Assembly: GCF_047663525.1 (NCBI RefSeq)
Contig: NC_092602.1
Span: forward strand, 5,835,501 to 5,899,500
DNA: 64,000 nt
DNA from: Anas platyrhynchos
Lineage: Eukaryota; Chordata; Aves; Anseriformes; Anatidae
Reading direction: 5' to 3'
The position numbers were made by a program, and so were the translations under genes. Below the pieces are notes generated by a model, which saw nothing but the letters and a program-made list of their open reading frames with translations, was not told where the DNA came from and ran no database searches. Positions 24,301 through 39,300 of the stretch are shown piece by piece (the first letter of the stretch is position 1; every line of letters starts with the position of its first letter).

Positions 24301-27300
24301 GCCTGATCCCCACAAGGCCAGAAGGGCATGCAAGGGTGGGATACTGTTCTCCAGAAGAGATTCAGACAATAATACTTTTGAAAGGGCAAAAATCCTCTCC
24401 TGTATCTCAGAACAGGAAACGTGTAGCTAAGAGTCAGGATGATTGTGTGGGGAACCACACTAGTTTCATATGTCTGTTATTCTGGCAGTGCTCTGTTTCT
24501 GGCTTGACTTGGCTGTAATGGGTCTGTGACCATCTTGCTTCCCATGACCTCCTCTGCTTATCTTTACAAAAGCTCTAAATTCCTCTTCAGCAGGGTTTAT
24601 ATGCCCCATTTCCGTACATATACAGGCATATCTCAGATAAGAACTGTAGTTTGACTTTACTTGCTTTGGTAACCCATTAGCCTCTTGGAGCTTTTTTCAG
24701 CTGAGATATTTTCTCTCAGTTCTTCAGTCCCCCCAGTCCCTTTCTCCTAGGGTGAGACAAGCATCAGAGGTGCAGCAAGCTAGACTCACTTGGCCTTTCT
24801 CAGAGCTTTATCAGAGGAATGGATAACAGATCTATCTTTTGCTTCAGCTACTGCTCTGCCTAGGGCAGGAATATTAGTTTCCAGTTCAGCCATAACTAAA
24901 CAAAAGATAGCAACCCTAGGCAGAGCCGAATACACATAATTAGCAATACAGCTGTTTCTAGAGCTCACATTTGTGACTTGTCTTAGTCAGTCACACCTAT
25001 TCATTTACAATTTTACAGGCAGACTCTGTTTTTTTTTAAACTCTTGCTTTTGAGCAAATGTCAACGGTATTTGTCACTGAGATCCTGGACTTGTCTCAGC
25101 CACAGCAGGACCTAAACTGGGGCCAGAACTACCTGTTTTATCTAGGCAGGACTTGGAAGTCCCTTACTCTGCCTGCTGCACTCAGTACTGTGAATGACAG
25201 AGTACCTATTCTGCCTCAAAAGATAGAGACTTAGAAACATATAACTGTTGCAACCCTCCTTTTAGTGCTGACTCTAGAAGTCTGGAGATAGCTAACCTCT
25301 CTTCTGATACTGGTCCCCCAAGGCTCCACTCCCATTCTCTTCTAGCCTTTATAGAAAGGGATTAGAAAACAGCAATGACTTCATCAGCCTGATGCAACAC
25401 TGCATGAGCAATCACACATCTTTCTCTAGCTCACCAATGCCCACATAGTGGTAAAGCAAAATATTTTGACAACTGAAGCACAGGGTGTCCTCAGCAGCTG
25501 CAGCTTTCCTTCCTAAGTAGTGATGGCAACAATTTAAAGGTGTATTTATTCCCCTCAGCTGTGCTTCTTGCTCTGATCTTGCTACAGATATTAACTGAGG
25601 TGGTACTCACCTTGCAGAGGCTATACAGGATGATCAGAATCCCTCCTAGGAAGTAGCTGCTGGATGGGTCATCTCCCATGATGTATTTATACCACAACTG
25701 GATGGGGACAAGGGATCGGAACAACTGGCTCAGCTCTTCAATAACCAAATAAAACTTTCCCTTTAAAAAAAGTGATAGATGGTTATTATCAGGAAATCAA
25801 AAGAGCATTTAACAGGTGTAGGGCTTGAAGTTTATAGGACTTGTGTTCACTGTCTATCTATGCACTCTGTTAAATGGTGCAAAGACCAGTGTATTCATAA
25901 GATGCATTTTTCTTTGCAGCCATTCAGTACCTGGAAAGGATAACCCATATCACTGTTTCTTTGCTGTCACTGTGTTCCTCTTGTTCTTTACCTTATCCAG
26001 CCATTGTTTTAAACTTCTGAGTCACAAACTTTTAGAGCAGGTTATGGATACATACCTCTTTGCATATCCGTACAGCGCTGCAGCGTGTTAGCAGTAGAGG
26101 TTAAGATTTTCAGGGATTAATATGTAGATACTGTAAATAACGAGGAAGGGAATGCAAATGAGGTCTTTCACATGCTATACATCTTCTGAAGGTACAGGGA
26201 TTTAAATGTAAGATGACACTGGTATTCCTGACAACATTGTAGATCACCCAAGAAATCAAATTAATTACCTATTTCCCAACGTCCTTCCCCTTCTACTCTG
26301 GTGTTGGAGTGTTTACTGTACACAGATAAGGCTGGCTCTGAAAAACCATCAGGGCATTTTAAACTCAGAGATGCCAAACCTTTCTGAGGACCTTATGGAA
26401 GAAAAGTGTTTGTGTGAAGCACACTGGTGGGAATGTTTCCTGCAAAAGACTCAAAGATGTGATCACATCCTTTGCGAATCCTTGCCAAAGCTGTTCTTGC
26501 CATTCTGGTGTTCACTCCAATTAGAAAGCTTGCTTTCCTTGAAGGCCACCTGCGAGGTAGTAAAATCCCTCCTGACTTACCACAACCATGGGGTACAACT
26601 GAAATTTTCCTACAAGAAGGCGCCTAAAACTAGGATCAACAAACTGGCTAAATAAGGCTACCTAATCTAAGGTCAAGGAAGGTATTTGTTCTGCCCCACA
26701 TGGTTTAAAAGGAGAACAGTGACAGTGGAGTAGGTCAGGGCAAGCTGTGAGTCAGAACTATACTTAAACTGCAATGACATTATCCAGACTGATTTTTTTT
26801 TGATATGTCAAAATTCTTTTATTTGATAAGATCAGGGAGAAGGGGAAATTCCCCTGGAATTTTGCTGTGTTGTCCTAGTTAGCTTTGTCATCAGTGATGT
26901 CATCACGGGTCAGTTGTTAATTGGTGAGATTTGGAGAGGGGATTAAGTCCTCCCCGGTCCGCGAGGCTAGCGGCAGCCAGCGCCCTTCCCCTGGGTCTCA
27001 GAGATGAGATCACTCGGCAGGCCATCCTGCCGTACCGAGCAAATCGAATCCTTCAGAGAGCTCTGGCATTCTCATGATCTCATATCCCCCCCGGGACAAG
27101 GAGTGAGGTCACACCAGCAGTTGCTAACGGACCTGGGCTGCTTTCTTCCTCTCCCCCCCAATCCCCTCCTCCTTGCTAATCCCAGGTGGCATCACATAGC
27201 AAAAATGTAACAGCACCAATCTGGGGTCCTAAATGCAAGCAATTTATTAAATTAGCACAGAGGGCTCTATCCAGCCTCGTGCTTCAATACAATCATCGTT

Positions 27301-30300
27301 TATTTCTGGAGCCCTTGTGACAGAGGGTCGCAGTCTGCTAATGACTACGCTGTCACTTCCTTCCCTTCACACAGGCAGCTCTCCACCTCCCCCTCCTCAG
27401 CCAGCTCTGATGAAAGCTACCAGCAAGCTAGAGGCAGCAAGCTGCTTGCTTTCTGACTCCTTCCTCCCAACAGGCTCTCACTCAGCTTTTACTTAGCCTC
27501 TCTTCCCCAGCAGGCTGGGCTAGGACAGGTCAGTGCTTACTCTCTCATTGCATCAGATGGAACTTCTGGATCCAGCATGCGGGGTGTCTGTGAGCTCCTT
27601 CCTCTGAAGCCTGAAATCAGGGCAAATGCTGAAACCTTTCTAACTCAAAGCACTGACACACTGAAACACTGGAGCCCACAGCACAGTGTAAGGAAAGGTG
27701 GGTCACAGGCTGCAGAATCAGCAGTGGAAAAGTGGGGGCTCTAAAATGAACATGCAGCAAGTAACAAATTTCAATTCTTTTTAGCCACAAAATTTTCCCA
27801 CCTTTATGGAGCTTTCCAAATTCCTTTTTGTTATGATGCAAATCTTGTTTTCATTGGTAACTGCAAGATACTGGGATTTCTTAGCAGCTAGATAATTAAC
27901 ACCCTCACAGGAGTGCAGCTAAACCTTTCAGTTGAGGCATCCTTCCATCCAGTCTATTACCACCACCCACTTGACCATTTAGGAGAGGTCTTTTGATAAC
28001 CTTAGAGTGATTACAGCCAGGAGGAAGGAAGCAATACAAGGACAGCTGAGCATCATTTAAAAGAGAACTAGAGCTCCAGTAAATGCTTACAAAAATAAGG
28101 CTTGTCAGGCATGTCAGTGCAACACCAGCCCTTTTTTAAGCTAGGAAAAGTGCCTAGAAAATCAGAAGTAATTCTGCAAAGGGCTGTGCCAGGAATAAAT
28201 GGGGTCTTCTGAGCCAGAAGCTTAGAAAACAAGGTTGTAACCTACAATTTCATCAGCAGAATTTAGCTTTCTAACAGCAGTAACTCACTGTTAGCAGCAC
28301 CCATCATTTGTAAATGCACCCTATACTCCTTTCTGTCTTCTGTTCTCCAGCTTTACTGTATCTTGGCTTCCTAGACTGAAGTTTTTCAAGCTAAATACTT
28401 GTTTTAACCTGCTTTCAACTGCATTCAAGAGCTTCAGCCTAAAGCATTTCAGCTAGTTCTCATCCACATTTGGAAGAACTTTCATATTAAGCATGACTAC
28501 AATTATTTCTCCTGTGGACCTCTGATTTGGAACAACTTGAGATAAGTCAAGGGCTGCTTCTGTTGGGTGACTTTTCGTATTTCATAAAAATCAATGCAAA
28601 CCTAGGCACTCTGCAGAGTGTGATGCATGTCTGATTTGCGTAGGTCCCAGTCCTTGAGCAAGCATTTCATCACACTGGACTACACAGACTAAACAGGGTA
28701 TTAACTGAAACTATAGTTCTCTGTTGGGTAGAGTCAGATACCAGAACAAGCCTTGGCTTTGGTCTCATTAAGCCATTGCAACAGGTTGGAATTAAGCCGG
28801 AGTAAAATGAAAGTACACTGCTGAACCTCTGTAGGGTCAGTTACTGCAAAAGCTGTCAGCTTACTGCTGTCAAACACTTCATTATCACAAGCAGCGAAGG
28901 ACTGTGCTGTGGATCTAATTATTACCAATGCTGCTGATGAGCCATGTGATGCCACATGGTGAGATTTGTGTTTTTTTTCCAGAATGCTTTGTTTAAAAAC
29001 TAAGTCAGTGACTTGCGTAACCCTCCTTTTTCATCTACCTTAATCATATTAAAAGACAATTTCCGTACTTTAAATCTAGCACTTATTTTGGAAGAGCAGA
29101 ATTCAGGATTTTCATATAATCTCAATCTTCCTTCTGTAGATACAGTGTTACAGTCTTTAACAATGTGACCACCATTTTCACAGAAGGTGAGTGGTACTCA
29201 TTAAGCACGTGACTTTACTGTTTTGCTATACACACATTAGATGATGGCAAATTGCATCTTATCACTTCATGCTATTCAAGCTCTAAGGAGAGCATTACTA
29301 AAGATCCCTGAGTCTTTTTTTATGACATTACCACTATAGTACAAGACTTTCAAAAACTTTTTTTTGCATCGTTGGCTGACATAAGGGACAGCTTTATTTG
29401 CATTTTCTAAATGAAAACTTGAGACACAGGAAGGGTAAGGTTGGTTTTGGTGTTCAACCTGAGATGTCTGGGATTAGAGTTTTTAATATATTCAATTTAA
29501 TAGATCACATTACCTTTAAAACCACTGACTTCAGTTTGCAGCTGTACATGGCTTTCCTACAATCACATAGGAATTACTTGGCAAAGAAAAAGATGGAATT
29601 TAATTCTCCAGTGTAGCATTCAACTTTAACCTATAGAGTGTTTTTCTTCTTCCAATGGTCTCTTTGTTCTCTACGTGCTTTCCAGTTTCTACACCAGCTT
29701 CTTTCAATATACCACCTTGCTCCATCTGTGGGGCACAGTATATCATGTTTGGTGATGGATGAAGAGGTCTTACAGAAAAATAACATAAAATCACGTAATT
29801 AAAAAATGAATTGCAACATATGCAACACCAAAAGGGGGCAAATTACAGCTGCAGAAGCAATGCTAATTTCCACAAAGCCTGAGTATTGATGTTGTAGTCT
29901 TATTTAACATAAAGCTTTGTAAAAGCATGCATGTGCCTCACAGAAGGAAATGGAGAACGGCATGATAAGGTTTTACACAGCAGAATTAAAATGGGATGTA
30001 AGAAGTGAGACAAGTTGCAATGAGGCAACTGTAAGTTGTGATTAGCACTCAAGGGAAGTTCCAAGTCTCACTTGTTCTGCTGCCAGCAGCATTAGGACAT
30101 ATACTGAAACAGGAAGATGCTAGAAAAACTGAGACCTGCTGGCAATTTGGATCAGAGGAGAGCAGGCTCTGCTGAGATTTCAGGTCATACTGCCAATATC
30201 AGAAAGTGTTGGGTAGGAGCAATAAACTGCACTGTGGCACAGAGGGTGCTGGTGGAAATCATTGAATCATGGAATAGCTTGGGTTGGAAAAACCTTGAAG

Positions 30301-33300
30301 TCCATCCAGTTCTGACCTTTCCTGCCAAGGGCAGGAATGTCACCCATTAGGTCAGGTTGCCCAAAGCCCCATCCAGCTTGGCCTTGAACACTTCCAGGAA
30401 TGGGGCATCCACAGCTTCTCTGGGCAGCCTGTTCCAGTGCCTCACCGCCCTCATAGGAAAGAGTTTCTTCATTATATCTCATCTAAATCTATCCTCTTTC
30501 AGTTTAAGGCCATTACTCCTTGTCCTGTCTCAATATCCCCTGACAAAGAGTTCCTCCCCAGCTTTCCTGTAGCCCCTTTTAGGTACTGGAAGGCCACTGT
30601 AAGGCCTCCCTGGAACCTCTTCTTTTCCAGGCTGAACAACCCTAGCTCCCTCAGCCTGTTTCTGTAGGAGAGCTGCTCCAGCCCTTTAATCATGCTTGTG
30701 GCCTCCTCTGGGCTCTCTTCAACAGGTCCATGTCCTTCTTGTGCTGGGGGCCCTGGACTGAACGCAGGGCTCCAGGTGGGGTCTCACGAGAGCAGAGCAG
30801 AAGGGGAGAATCACATCCCTCACCCTGCTGGCCACGCTGCTTTTGGTCCAGCCCAGGATACGGTTGGCTTTCTGGGCTGCAAGCACACAGACCTGGCTCA
30901 CGTGGAGCTTCTCATCAACCAACACGCCCAGGTCCTTCTCCTCTGGGCTTCTCTCAATCCATTCTCTGCCCAGCCTGGATTTGTGCTTGGGATGACCTGG
31001 CCCAGATGTGGCACCTTGCTGAACCTAATAAGGTTGCACAGGCCCACCTCTCGGGCCTGTCCAGGTCCCTCTGGATGGGATCCCTTCCCTCCAGTGTGCT
31101 GTCTGCAAACTGAGAAGCAATTTAAAGGTGGGACTAGAGGGACTGTGAGATGTTATAGTTAGTGCAGTGCTTCTGAAAGTCATACCTTAGATCGCTTACA
31201 CTGGAAAGTTAAAATCTGAAGGCAGTTAAGAGCAGTGTTCCTTTTTTAAAAAAATATTAGTAGCTATGAATTTCAATGCCCGCTAGGGAGAGGGATGGGA
31301 AAGAGCCCCAGTTCTTCAGAACTTAGCTGTATGCTTTAGTTAGTTCTTCTTTAATCCCTTACTTTCATCTCCAGGATGCCACACCTGCTGTAGGCTTAAA
31401 GAGCGAAAAGCCTCTACAGAACCCTCACACAGTTTCTATGGTCTAGAGGATCAAGGCTCAGATTATTCTACAAGAAAAGTGAATCACTTCTGAGTGAGTT
31501 TCCCCCAAAGATCATCCAAGAGGATAGGCCTATCTATTGTCACCTGTCTAGAAACACCAATTTACCTACACTGTTGGAGAAGATTAGGATTAATTAATAA
31601 ATCTTACTGACATTTTTTGTAATACATCATTTATGTACCAATTCCCAGTGCTCATGTGCCTTGTTTTAATGCTCCCATATTTTTCATTAGCAGCATTTGG
31701 AGGCCTCAAATACTCCAAGTGACTTTTTTTTTTCCACCTCAGGATGAAAACATATACTAATCACCTTCTTGTTAAATGACTGATACATATCCGGTGCTAT
31801 GATGAAAGAAGGGCTGCCAGGACATTAGGAGAAGGCTGTTGCTATCACCGTTGCAACTAACTCAACCCCCTTCTGGTATCTTCTCTTAATATAAGCCTTC
31901 TGGAAGAGGCTGAAGCCTACAGGAATTGCAAGCTGCTCCAGCATGCCCTCCTCCATGAGCCATCATGATGGACCCGTTCTATGCGATGGATTGTTCTACA
32001 TGAATACTGTGTGCAAGATGAGCTGGTTGCTCAAGGAACATAAAACCTCTGCACGTGCAAGTTGTTTGTCTAACTTACTGTGTGATGAAGGATGGGTCAG
32101 TCTGACCAGTGAGAGAGGCAGGGTCCCGTGATTTTGAACTGTGGTATCCTGTGATGCTGAGCTCTGACAGAAGATGGAGGCAGGCTGCAGAAAATTCCTA
32201 AACTCTGTAAGGTAGGTGCTCATTCTCCTTACAGTAACTGTCTGTGCACTGAGAAAGAAACATGATAACTGAAGTAACTCATGCTCATGCACCGTTCTAA
32301 TGTGGAAGAACAATGGGGCTACTTAGAATTAAGCCTTACTAGCTTCAGACTCAGAATGAAGTTACTACAGATCAGCTGCATGGTTATATATTGCTTTAAG
32401 ATTCTTTAAGATTTAATTCAGTTGAATGATCATATTCTCTTGTTCAGAAGATAATCCGATATTTCTGTCATGTCCAAAATGAAGCTTCAGAAGGAATATG
32501 GAAAGCTTAATGTGCTAGTTTCCATGGTAGAGCTGTAAGCATTCCATGCTAGAAAACATGGGGTGCACCTGAAAACAGTATTTAGTCTTAAGTCCAAGTG
32601 TAAAGAATGGCTGTCACATACAAATGAAGTACTCCCCAACTGGATTTGCTGAGATAGTACTAAAACCAAAACAAATAAGAGAACAAGCAACTATTCCCAT
32701 AGATGCAGTGAGCAGTCAATAATGCTAATTTGTACACTTGCTACTGATGCAACTTCACAGCATTTAGAAAAAACTTCATGAGTAATGCCAGTATCACTGC
32801 AGACTTCAGAAAAACTAATTTGCAATGTCTAGATCCACTTTTCAAACAAAAACTCTTGAGTATTTATTCAAATAGCAACTTCATGCTACATTTTCAACAA
32901 ATGATATTTGCCTTACAAATTTTCAACTTTCTAGGAATGGAGCTCTGGGATTCCTTGGTGTTGTAGCTTGGCTGCACACCTGTACTGAGTACGCAAAGAA
33001 AATTCTTACTCAGGGCTTTTTTTACGCACCAACCATTAAGATTACTGGAAAAGTGTGTCCTTGGTATGTGCCTTTCTCTCCTGTATATCCAAGGTTCTTA
33101 CATAGTTCTTTTGGTTTTCCTTCTCTACTCCCTCCCCCATGTCTCACTCCATTCCTCAGGATATCAGCTTAGATTACTGACAGCAGCATGAGGAGGGGAT
33201 GGGAGACTTACAGGCACCTGGGATTTCCTAAAGGGAAATCTTTGGCAAATGTCTTTTTATTATTTATTTCCTTATTTTTAATTCCACCCCTCTCAAGCTG

Positions 33301-36300
33301 TCATTTCTTAGCAGTGAAAATGAAAAGCTGCCATTTATGTGTGCACAACAATGGAGGCCTCTGCAGGCCACATGGCTCCTGCAGTTTAATTTACTTTAAT
33401 TCATTTTATATTGAACCAAATGATCTTATTTGCTGTTTTTGATGGAGAGCCTTCAACATGCAGGGTGGGAGCCAAGCCCCTCTACCAAAGAAATTATGAG
33501 CCCAGCTGCTATTAAGACTTGTACCCAGCTTTGAAGGGTATGCTGAAGCTCATGGGGGAGGAAGGGACATCTTTAGCCACAGGCATGCTCCTTCTCCCAC
33601 AGTCTCCCTCTGACTGCAAAGGTACAAGATCACACTGATTTGGGTTGCCTTCCTTTTTCTGCTGCTTTTCTCCCCCAATGCACAAGCCGCTCTTTCCCTG
33701 CCTTCCATCCTGATTGCAGTCTCAGATTCTCTTGGCACCTCTGTTTTTCCAGGCTAGTTTAGAACCTAAGAAACTCTGGGATTTTCTTAAATTTTTGATC
33801 TTCCCTCATTCGTTGGTTGGGCTGCCTGCAAAGATATTCCATTTCTGAGCTATTCAAGCTTGGAGAACTATGGGTAGACATAGCAGTCTTCATGCTTCAT
33901 ATTCCAGCACTGAGTATAATTTTGGTTCCTGACAACCATTTTTTGGCCCCAAACGACGTGTACTGCTGCCTGTATTCAGACTGAAAAAGCAAATCAAAGA
34001 CATTCTACCTTTTAATATTAGCTTGCTTTTTTCTCAGTTACAGCATCAGATCAGGCTTTAGTAAACCTCACTTCCATTGCTGATGGGAAGCCTCTTTGCT
34101 TTTTCCTTTTAAATGTGTACTGGATACAAGATGGCTCTTGATGTGATGGGGCCATACTAAAAGTACATGACACCGGTACTTCAGTCTGGGAGAACTGAGT
34201 GTGCTAGCCCACGTTTTTCATGTGTTCACTGTCAAAATGAAAAAAGGCATCTGAGCTAAGTGGAGTTCCATGCTACTCACTATTTTCATGAATGACCTTA
34301 AGCCTACTCTGTTCCATCATTATTAAATGTGCAGTTCACAGTGAAGTAGGAAACACATTGAGAAGAAGAATTATAATTCAAAAATCATCTTGACAGACTA
34401 GAGAAATGGTCTGGAAAACCTGAGGGTGCAATTAAAGAAACACCAAAGACAGCCCAGCAGAGAACAATAATAAAATCAAAGTTCTGGAATGAATGAGTAT
34501 CTGAGAAAAGACTCATTTGGGTTTGTTTCTTCTACACAGAAGACTGGATATATGAAGGCTTCAATGTTTAAAAGAAAGAATCTGATCTTGCTTCAATCAC
34601 AATGGATATGGTGAGTTATGAGCTATAAGAGAAGGCCATTCTGAGGTGACGCTTCACACTAGAAAGACTACACAAGCATCAGTGAAAGCCATGTAATAGA
34701 GAAGACTAGAATCTCAAGTAGCAGTATGAAAATCCAGACTAGCTTTGGAAGTGCCTTTGAACTTCCCAAACAAGGAATATCTTGGCCTACTCAGAGTTGA
34801 TCAGAGACCCTGATATCCCAGCCATTGGCAAGTTTTATCATCTACTGCCAGCAAGAAGGTACTGCAAGGAAATTCAAGATTAAATACCCCTAAGCCCTTC
34901 ACAGCTGTGAAGAACTCTGTCCCTGGCAGAGCACCAGGCTCCTCTTCAGGACCTGTATTATAAGGAGCTAGAGGTTGCTGTTCCAACTAGTTTTATCCAC
35001 AGGAAAAACAACAACAAAAATATTTCCTGGAAAAAAAAAAACTTATATCTCTACCCTACAAATTAAATTTATTTCTCCAAAAGCTTGTTACCTGCTATGA
35101 TTAAGCAACAGGCACCCAGAAATTCAAAAGCTACAGACAAGGCTTCAAGCAGAAATGCTACTACAAGTATTTGGGGAGGAAAACAGGAACTTTGGCAAAC
35201 ATTAAGACAGCAGATGGCAAATACCTTGGTAAGAATTTGGTCAAGTTAATGTCTGAAGTGCAACAGAACTGTTTAAACTCAAAAAAAAAAATATATATAT
35301 ATTTTTAAAAAAAACTAATCATCTGAAAAATCGTGTGTAGCATTGTGCTAGCCTGTAGAAGTAAGGTAGGTCATCAGACTCAGGGAAAGAGCTCAGCTAC
35401 ATGGTTACCAATTACAATTTCCATGGCATCCTGGGGTTCTCTTGGAGCTCTCCCATCCTAGTTTGATCTTACTTAATTTGTTACACCAGATCTCATCCCT
35501 AGTTGGCTTAATGGATGCATTGTGGAGGGTGGGATAAAAAATAAATCCAGATCCATAGCAGTAGGTAACAACAGTCTCAGATGTCAAGGGACAGTGAGAC
35601 CATCAACAACATCCTAAGACAAAAAGAGACTTAAAAAAAGTGAGAAATATTGCTATCCAGAAAAAGGTATTAAAAATGAAGCATCTGTGCTCTGAGTCAT
35701 TATAGGCCCGTGACAGATGTGATCTTACCAGCCTCCCACTGTAGCTGCAAATAAAGACCCCTTCTCTTTCTTCTCTCCCGACAAGGATTAATGAGTACTT
35801 GGGATAGCTCTCAGACAAGCAAGCAAAGGCTGTGAACCTTTTCCAATGCTGCAATTTATCTTGGGAAGACTATTCACATCACTTTTTCCTCCCCTCCCCA
35901 GGCTGGATTATGCTCTGACCTAGCACATTAATCTCCCAAAATAAAATAATAATAATAGAAGAAAAAAAGCACCTGGACATTCGCCAGAAATAAATTAATA
36001 ACCATCTCAAATAGCCCTGCTGTGCAGGAACAAACTGCTCAACTCCCCTGCCACCCATGTCATTTGTAAGCAAAACTATTCCCAGTTTAGATATCCCCTT
36101 AAGTGCCCTGCCTGAGACTTTCTGCAATTAATGATAGTATCTTGCATCTATACAGTGCCTTTCATCCAAACACTTGCCAGAAAGTTTCTTTATCAAATGC
36201 AAGTATACATTGCTACCTTTGCCACTGAAATGGAGACACTACTAAGTGGAAGAAGGGATAGCATGACAGGTCTGTGAAGAGTAAAAAAAAAAAAAAAAAA

Positions 36301-39300
36301 TAAATAAATAAATAAAATATATATATATATATATGAAACGGTAACTTGAGAGAAAGTGTAGAGAGAAAGTTTCAAAATTTAGGCGTGGTCTATGTATGAT
36401 TTTGTATGTATTTAAACATTTTAACTGTTTACTTAAAATAGTTCTTCAATCATCTATTGACAAAGACTGCTTAGAAAACAAGACTTACAACAGCGTCAAC
36501 CAGCAAAGCAGTTATCTCACTGCTAACACTCGTTCCTTCTCAAATAATGTTTACTTCTCTCTTTCTAGACTTCAATCACTTGCTGGCATTACCAAATCCC
36601 TGTTCAGGTCTGCAATTGATCAAAAACCAAAACTTACCCAGGTGACTCTCTCCTAAAGTTTTAGCAGATATTCTCTTATTTTTGTCCTTCCACATGCATT
36701 TCTGTCTGTACATGTTGTAAAGGTATCAGATTAACAAAGAAAAACATCCACACATTCAGAAGAGAAGAGGTCCTTACCTTTGACTTGACAGCTAGGATGA
36801 TCTTAGGCAAGGCAACAATTAGGCATTTCAATGCAATGGTGAGATACTTCAGCACAAAGTCCGTAATCCCCACAATCCACATCAGGTCAAAGAAGTCCAG
36901 TCTCTCAAGGTTGGGTTTCAGAAATATAAGGCTAAAAGGCATGACAACAAGGTTCAAATACCAATGAGGATAATGTCGCTTAGGCTTCTTGATACCAGCT
37001 CTATCCACTGCTGGCCAAAGAAGGCCTAGAAAATCCACTGAACCTCAGTGAAGTCCTCAAGGGCAACAGGAATAAGACAAGCAAATTAGTCCCACAGTTC
37101 CTCTGGGCCTCTTGACTTTGTCTGTTCTTGCCCATTTCTACTGAGTTTTGCTCACTATCAGAAAACAGGACCCAAACACGTACAAAATCTGTTTTTGAGA
37201 CTGCAGTCTTCAAAACCACAATCTACACCAGAAAAGAGCATCTGGTCTAACCACAGCACCTTCAGTACATAGGCTTGCTCTTTCAGGCCTGAGTGTGAAG
37301 GTTCTTCTCTTGAAGTCCCAGTCATCAGTTGTCTTTGAAGAGGAAAGTCATGGACAACTTAAGACCACCATGTCCTTCTCCACCGAGGCTGGCTGACTAG
37401 AGCTACTTCAGGGGCAGCAATCTCTAAAGCTACTCGTGCATGTGAAACAAGCGGGTGACAAAGGAAGCATTGTATTAGACAGAACTCTGGCAGAAAGGTC
37501 AGAACTTCAGGAGGGTCGTGCTCCAAAAGTGGCTCACTGGCCTGTGTTAGTTAGCAACTCTTACCTGAACCAAATCTCCAGAAAGGTAGCATCCCTTACT
37601 TAATGCTATTGACTACGCTGAACGTTTGGCCTTTAAAGAAGGGGAGTCCAGGACAGCACAACTTCATGTAGCAGAAGCTACTGACCTGAGCAGCATGAGG
37701 TCTGGGCCCTACTCAGACTGAAAATACAGGATTCCTGTTCAGGATATTTACCTACCAAAGCCTAATGGCAGAAAGCAAAAACTTAAGACATAAAAATGGA
37801 AAGGTAAGATAGCCAACCCAGAATGAAAAGCCTGAGCATGAATTTAAAATACTCACAACACTGGCACAGCACAACAGGTAAAATTAAATCCTAAAAACAG
37901 AAACAGAATCAGAGACTTTACTACTATTCGTGCACTAGAAACAAGCAAAAAGTAAATAAATTAGGAAATGAAAAACAGATGAGAAAGAAACAAAACCAAA
38001 GCAGCTATTTCCACAGGCCTGCCTTGTGCACAGGCAGAGGTGCCCACACAGAGAGCAACAGATCCACTAGCGGGAGCATGGCACTCCATGCACCACTACA
38101 TCACTTGCAGGAATGGGGCTCTTCAGTGAAGCCATTGCTCAGACTGTTCACAGTTAATAAACTATGCCCTAACCAGTGCGTAGGATGGCCCCAAATTGCT
38201 GCAAATCTTTTATTTTAGGAGACCTATCTTTTATTTTAAACTGTGCTTATTCATCCCTTTAACCTTAACCTACTTCCCAAAGCCACTGTTTTCCTGTGGT
38301 GTAAATAAATTTCTTAATGCCTTTCTGCCATACCTCTTTCTTCTCTTCCACTCCCTCCCACAAACCACATACATGTACAGATTATCCCACAGCTCACCAT
38401 CTCTCATTCTAACCCACGCATACAAGACTTTTCATCTCTTCCTTTTCCTGAAAGCATTTACATGCAATGCTTTCCAGTGATCAAACCCAAAATCGTTAGG
38501 GACAATTCCAAAAAGTACCAGGGCTGTGGGCCCTTGACTCTTTCACTGCACAGACAGCACTTATGGGAAGAAGCTGAGAAGCAATGAAATAAATGAGAGA
38601 AAAAAAATGCTCAAGAGACATCTAGCCACAGCCCAACTGATGTATATTATGCACAGTGTATTTTCCAGTAAATATTTTCAGTCTGAATTTCTAAGTCACC
38701 TTCAATTTTAATTGGGAAGATAATCAATATGGTTTTAAAGTAGTTTGGATACTACTAGTTATCAAGTAACTATGTTTGATAATTACTCTGTTTCTTTTTA
38801 TTTATTCTGCTAAGGTCCCTTTGCTTAAGTATCCTTGCTTCCTTATTTGTCATTTAATCCCTCCTTTACAATGAGCAGGGACAGCACCAAACCATAGCCA
38901 TGGACACTAACTTTTCTGTACCAGAGAACTGCTTCAGTCAGCATTTTAAAGTGGAGACTATCTTAGTTACACCAGACTCAAATGTCCCCAAGCCTGAGTA
39001 CAATGAGGTAAAATACTACTACTTTATCTCCAGTAACATACTAAAAGCTGGATAGACTGAAAAGGAAAAACATTATATGAAAAGTCAAAACAGTGGATCA
39101 ATTTCTCATCTGCTTCCAACACCTGCTCTTTACCTTCAGTCACAGTGGTCAAAATGTGAATTTAGAAGTCCCATTATACAAAACTATCCATCCTGCTTTG
39201 ATACATGAGAAAGTGGCAAGTGTACATGTTTCAACCAGAAACTGTAGCATATCATCACAGCTGACCCATTCAGACCTGGTTATGTCATTTATTGACAGGA

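Larger units (their letters stand above)
25761..36777 (-). other. RNFT2: RNFT2 intron 5, largest intron
   Basis: About 11 kb, donor GTAAGG. Contains a CRE-like site (26895), a GC-richer patch (about 26950-27210), a MIR-like fragment (about 29395-29615), a CR1 LINE (30254-31105), and A/AT microsatellites at 35281-35334 and 36283-36334. No coding exon recognised. Confidence 0.8.

Noticed and set aside
30692-31162. 156-residue plus-strand frame
   Set aside because: Antisense reading of the CR1 element; the real remnant frame is on the minus strand.
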